Assembly (NCBI GenBank): GCA_030637245.1
Contig: DAOVVI010000047.1
Span: 1-8,214, forward strand
DNA: 8,214 nt
Origin: Cyclobacteriaceae bacterium
GTDB taxonomy: Bacteria; Bacteroidota; Bacteroidia; Cytophagales; Cyclobacteriaceae
Direction of reading: 5' to 3'
Shown here piece by piece: positions 6,410 to 8,214 of this stretch. How positions within the stretch are numbered: position 1 is the stretch's first letter; the number at the start of each line of letters is the position of its first letter. The notes under the pieces were generated by a model, which was not told the DNA's origin, did not search any database, and worked only from the letters and a program-made list of their open reading frames with translations. The position numbers and the translations under genes were made by a program.

Positions 6410-8214
6410 ATGTCCCTTGATTCGAAAATTCCAGAAGGCCCGTTAGCCGAAAAATGGACGAAACACAAATTTAACCTAAAGCTGGTAAATCCATCCAACA
6501 AGAGAAAGTACGATATAATTGTGGTAGGTACAGGACTTGCGGGAGGTGCCGCCGCCGCATCATTTGGTGAGCTTGGTTACAATGTAAAGGCATTCTGTTA
6601 TCAGGATAGTCCGAGGAGAGCACATAGTATTTCTGCACAAGGCGGGATCAACGCTGCTAAAAACTACCAAAATGATGGTGATAGTATATTCCGACTTTTT
6701 TATGATACAATAAAAGGAGGAGACTACAGGTCGAGAGAAGCGAATGTTTACCGGCTTGCGGAGGTTAGCAATAATATTATTGACCAGTGCGTGGCTCAGG
6801 GTGTTCCATTTGCAAGAGAATATGGAGGATTACTGGATAACAGGTCCTTTGGTGGAGCACAAGTCTCCCGAACATTTTATGCTCGTGGTCAAACCGGGCA
6901 ACAATTATTATTGGGTGCATATTCTGCCTTAAGCCGTCAAATAGCCACAGGCAAGGTAACTATGTACACCAGGAATGAAATGCTTGATGTAGTGATCGTT
7001 GATGGAAAGGCCAGAGGTATTATTACTCGAAACCTTGTAACAGGGAAAATAGAATCGCACAGCGCTCATACCGTAGTTTTGGCGACCGGTGGATATGGAA
7101 ACGTTTTCTTCTTATCTACAAATGCCATGGGCTGCAATGGATCTGCAGTTTGGAGAGCTTATAAAAAAGGAGCATTCTTTGGCGATCCTTGTTTTACCCA
7201 GATTCACCCAACATGTATCCCTATGCATGGCGATCAGCAATCAAAACTGACATTGATGTCTGAATCATTGAGAAATGATGGCAGGGTTTGGGTGCCAAAA
7301 GATAAGGAGATTGCAGAAAAGCTGCAGAAAGGAACGATCAAACCTGTTGACATTGTTGAAGAAGACAGAGATTATTATTTGGAGAGAATTTATCCGTCAT
7401 TTGGAAACTTAGTCCCGAGGGATGTAGCCTCAAGAAATGCAAAGAATATGTGCGATGAAGGCAAAGGAGTTGGAGAGACAGGATTGGCTGTATTCCTCGA
7501 TTTCAGAGATGCGCTCGAAAGAGATGGCGTTGACGTAATTAAGGCAAAATACGGAAACTTGTTCCAGATGTATGAAATGATCACTGCTGATAATCCATAT
7601 GAAACTCCAATGATGATCTATCCGGCTGTCCACTATACGATGGGAGGACTTTGGGTCGATTACAATCTTGAAACTACAATTCCCGGGTTGTTTGCGACAG
7701 GTGAGTGTAATTTCTCAGATCATGGAGCAAACAGACTAGGAGCTTCAGCTTTGATGCAAGGTCTGGCTGACGGCTATTTTGTGATTCCATACACCATTGG
7801 TAATTATCTGGCAGATATGCCAAACGATAAAGTATCGACCGACCATCCGGCATTTCAGGAAGCAGAAAAAGAAATTAAGGATCGAATCAATAAGCTTTTA
7901 AATATAAAAGGAAGCAAAACTGTTGACCATTTCCATAGGGAGTTGGGCAAGATAATGTGGGAAAAATGTGGGATGGCCAGAAATGAAAAAGACCTGAAAG
8001 AAGCCCAGGTTGAAATTCAGAAATTAAGAGAAGAATACTGGAAAGATGTTAAAGTTCTCGGTGTGAATGAAGAACTCAATATGACCTTGGAAAAAGCATT
8101 GAGAGTAGCAGATTTCATGGAGCTGGGTGAATTGATGGTTATTGATGCATTGGATCGTAATGAATCATGCGGAGGACACTTCAGGGAAGAAAGTCAGACT
8201 GAAGAAGGAGAGGC
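6410..8214 (+). CDS. sdhA: Succinate dehydrogenase / fumarate reductase flavoprotein subunit, 3' end beyond the window
   Basis: 601 complete codons are visible without a stop; the Bacteroidota family is about 640-670 aa, so a few dozen C-terminal residues are missing. The subunit oxidises succinate to fumarate on covalently bound FAD and feeds electrons to SdhB. The FAD-binding GTGLAGG begins at residue 40. His72 in [11 protein letters not shown] matches the flavin-linked histidine. Active-site elements follow: HPT at 266-268, SLRNDGR with Arg288, HYTMGG with His408, and [10 protein letters not shown] with Arg442. ATGGYGN and ATGEC segments complete the FAD domain; the C-terminal helical domain starts near residue 490. 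LRNDGR and [12 protein letters not shown] are characteristic of the Bacteroidota/epsilon-proteobacterial type rather than the E. coli type. The ATG at 6410 gives the usual N-terminus ([12 protein letters not shown]). No Shine-Dalgarno is seen; the leader is A-rich. SdhB should follow downstream. Confidence 0.95.
   Translation, partial: MSLDSKIPEGPLAEKWTKHKFNLKLVNPSNKRKYDIIVVGTGLAGGAAAASFGELGYNVKAFCYQDSPRRAHSISAQGGINAAKNYQNDGDSIFRLFYDTIKGGDYRSREANVYRLAEVSNNIIDQCVAQGVPFAREYGGLLDNRSFGGAQVSRTFYARGQTGQQLLLGAYSALSRQIATGKVTMYTRNEMLDVVIVDGKARGIITRNLVTGKIESHSAHTVVLATGGYGNVFFLSTNAMGCNGSAVWRAYKKGAFFGDPCFTQIHPTCIPMHGDQQSKLTLMSESLRNDGRVWVPKDKEIAEKLQKGTIKPVDIVEEDRDYYLERIYPSFGNLVPRDVASRNAKNMCDEGKGVGETGLAVFLDFRDALERDGVDVIKAKYGNLFQMYEMITADNPYETPMMIYPAVHYTMGGLWVDYNLETTIPGLFATGECNFSDHGANRLGASALMQGLADGYFVIPYTIGNYLADMPNDKVSTDHPAFQEAEKEIKDRINKLLNIKGSKTVDHFHRELGKIMWEKCGMARNEKDLKEAQVEIQKLREEYWKDVKVLGVNEELNMTLEKALRVADFMELGELMVIDALDRNESCGGHFREESQTEEGE

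Noticed and set aside
6744..6932. 62-codon plus-strand frame in another phase within sdhA
   Set aside because: The sdhA frame is continuous and conserved across this stretch; this is an out-of-phase by-product.
7390..7633. Two overlapping minus-strand frames of 64 and 67 codons within sdhA
   Set aside because: Both are antisense to conserved sdhA sequence leading up to the HYTMGG active-site segment and have no independent support.

Overview
The window looks like a chromosomal segment from a member of the Bacteroidota (Cytophaga/Sphingobacteria/Saprospiria-like). The DNA is AT-rich. There is a predicted secreted protein ending in the type IX secretion / gliding-motility C-terminal (CHU_C) domain, a diheme cytochrome b of the b558 SdhC family typical of this phylum, and an SdhA of the matching type. 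Genes lack obvious Shine-Dalgarno sequences and have A-rich leaders, and at least one TAnnTTTG-type -7 element is present. No rRNA, tRNA, CRISPR array or transposase was seen.

Layout. (1) 43-1842, plus strand: a lipoprotein metalloprotease of the M43/pappalysin-cytophagalysin type, preceded within the same protein by three ~90-residue Ig-like repeats. (2) 1843-1984: a short convergent spacer with a perfect 12-bp inverted repeat. (3) 1985-4789, minus strand: a large secreted multidomain protein (N-terminal THIRAGE-type region, cadherin-like acidic loops, about four Fn3-like domains, CHU_C sorting domain). (4) 4790-5203: a 414-bp divergent intergenic region with a likely promoter for the minus-strand gene, a GC-rich hairpin, and three palindromes in about 75 bp on the sdhC side. 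(5) 5204-5887: sdhC. (6) 5893-6366: a compact module holding a 124-aa four-helix-bundle protein of the 23S rRNA intervening-sequence (IVS) family, flanked by octamer-periodic repeats in inverted orientation. (7) 6410 to the window end: sdhA, truncated by the window edge.

The sdhC and sdhA products form part of succinate dehydrogenase (complex II; menaquinone-linked in this phylum), and sdhB would be expected just beyond the window. The most notable feature is that the sdh operon is interrupted between sdhC and sdhA by the four-helix-bundle gene, and that its two flanks could base-pair in RNA over 36 positions, with the ORF in the loop. This is the architecture known from IVS elements in 23S rRNA genes, but here it sits in an mRNA. 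The protease and the CHU_C protein are separate cell-surface or secreted genes with no evident link to the sdh operon.
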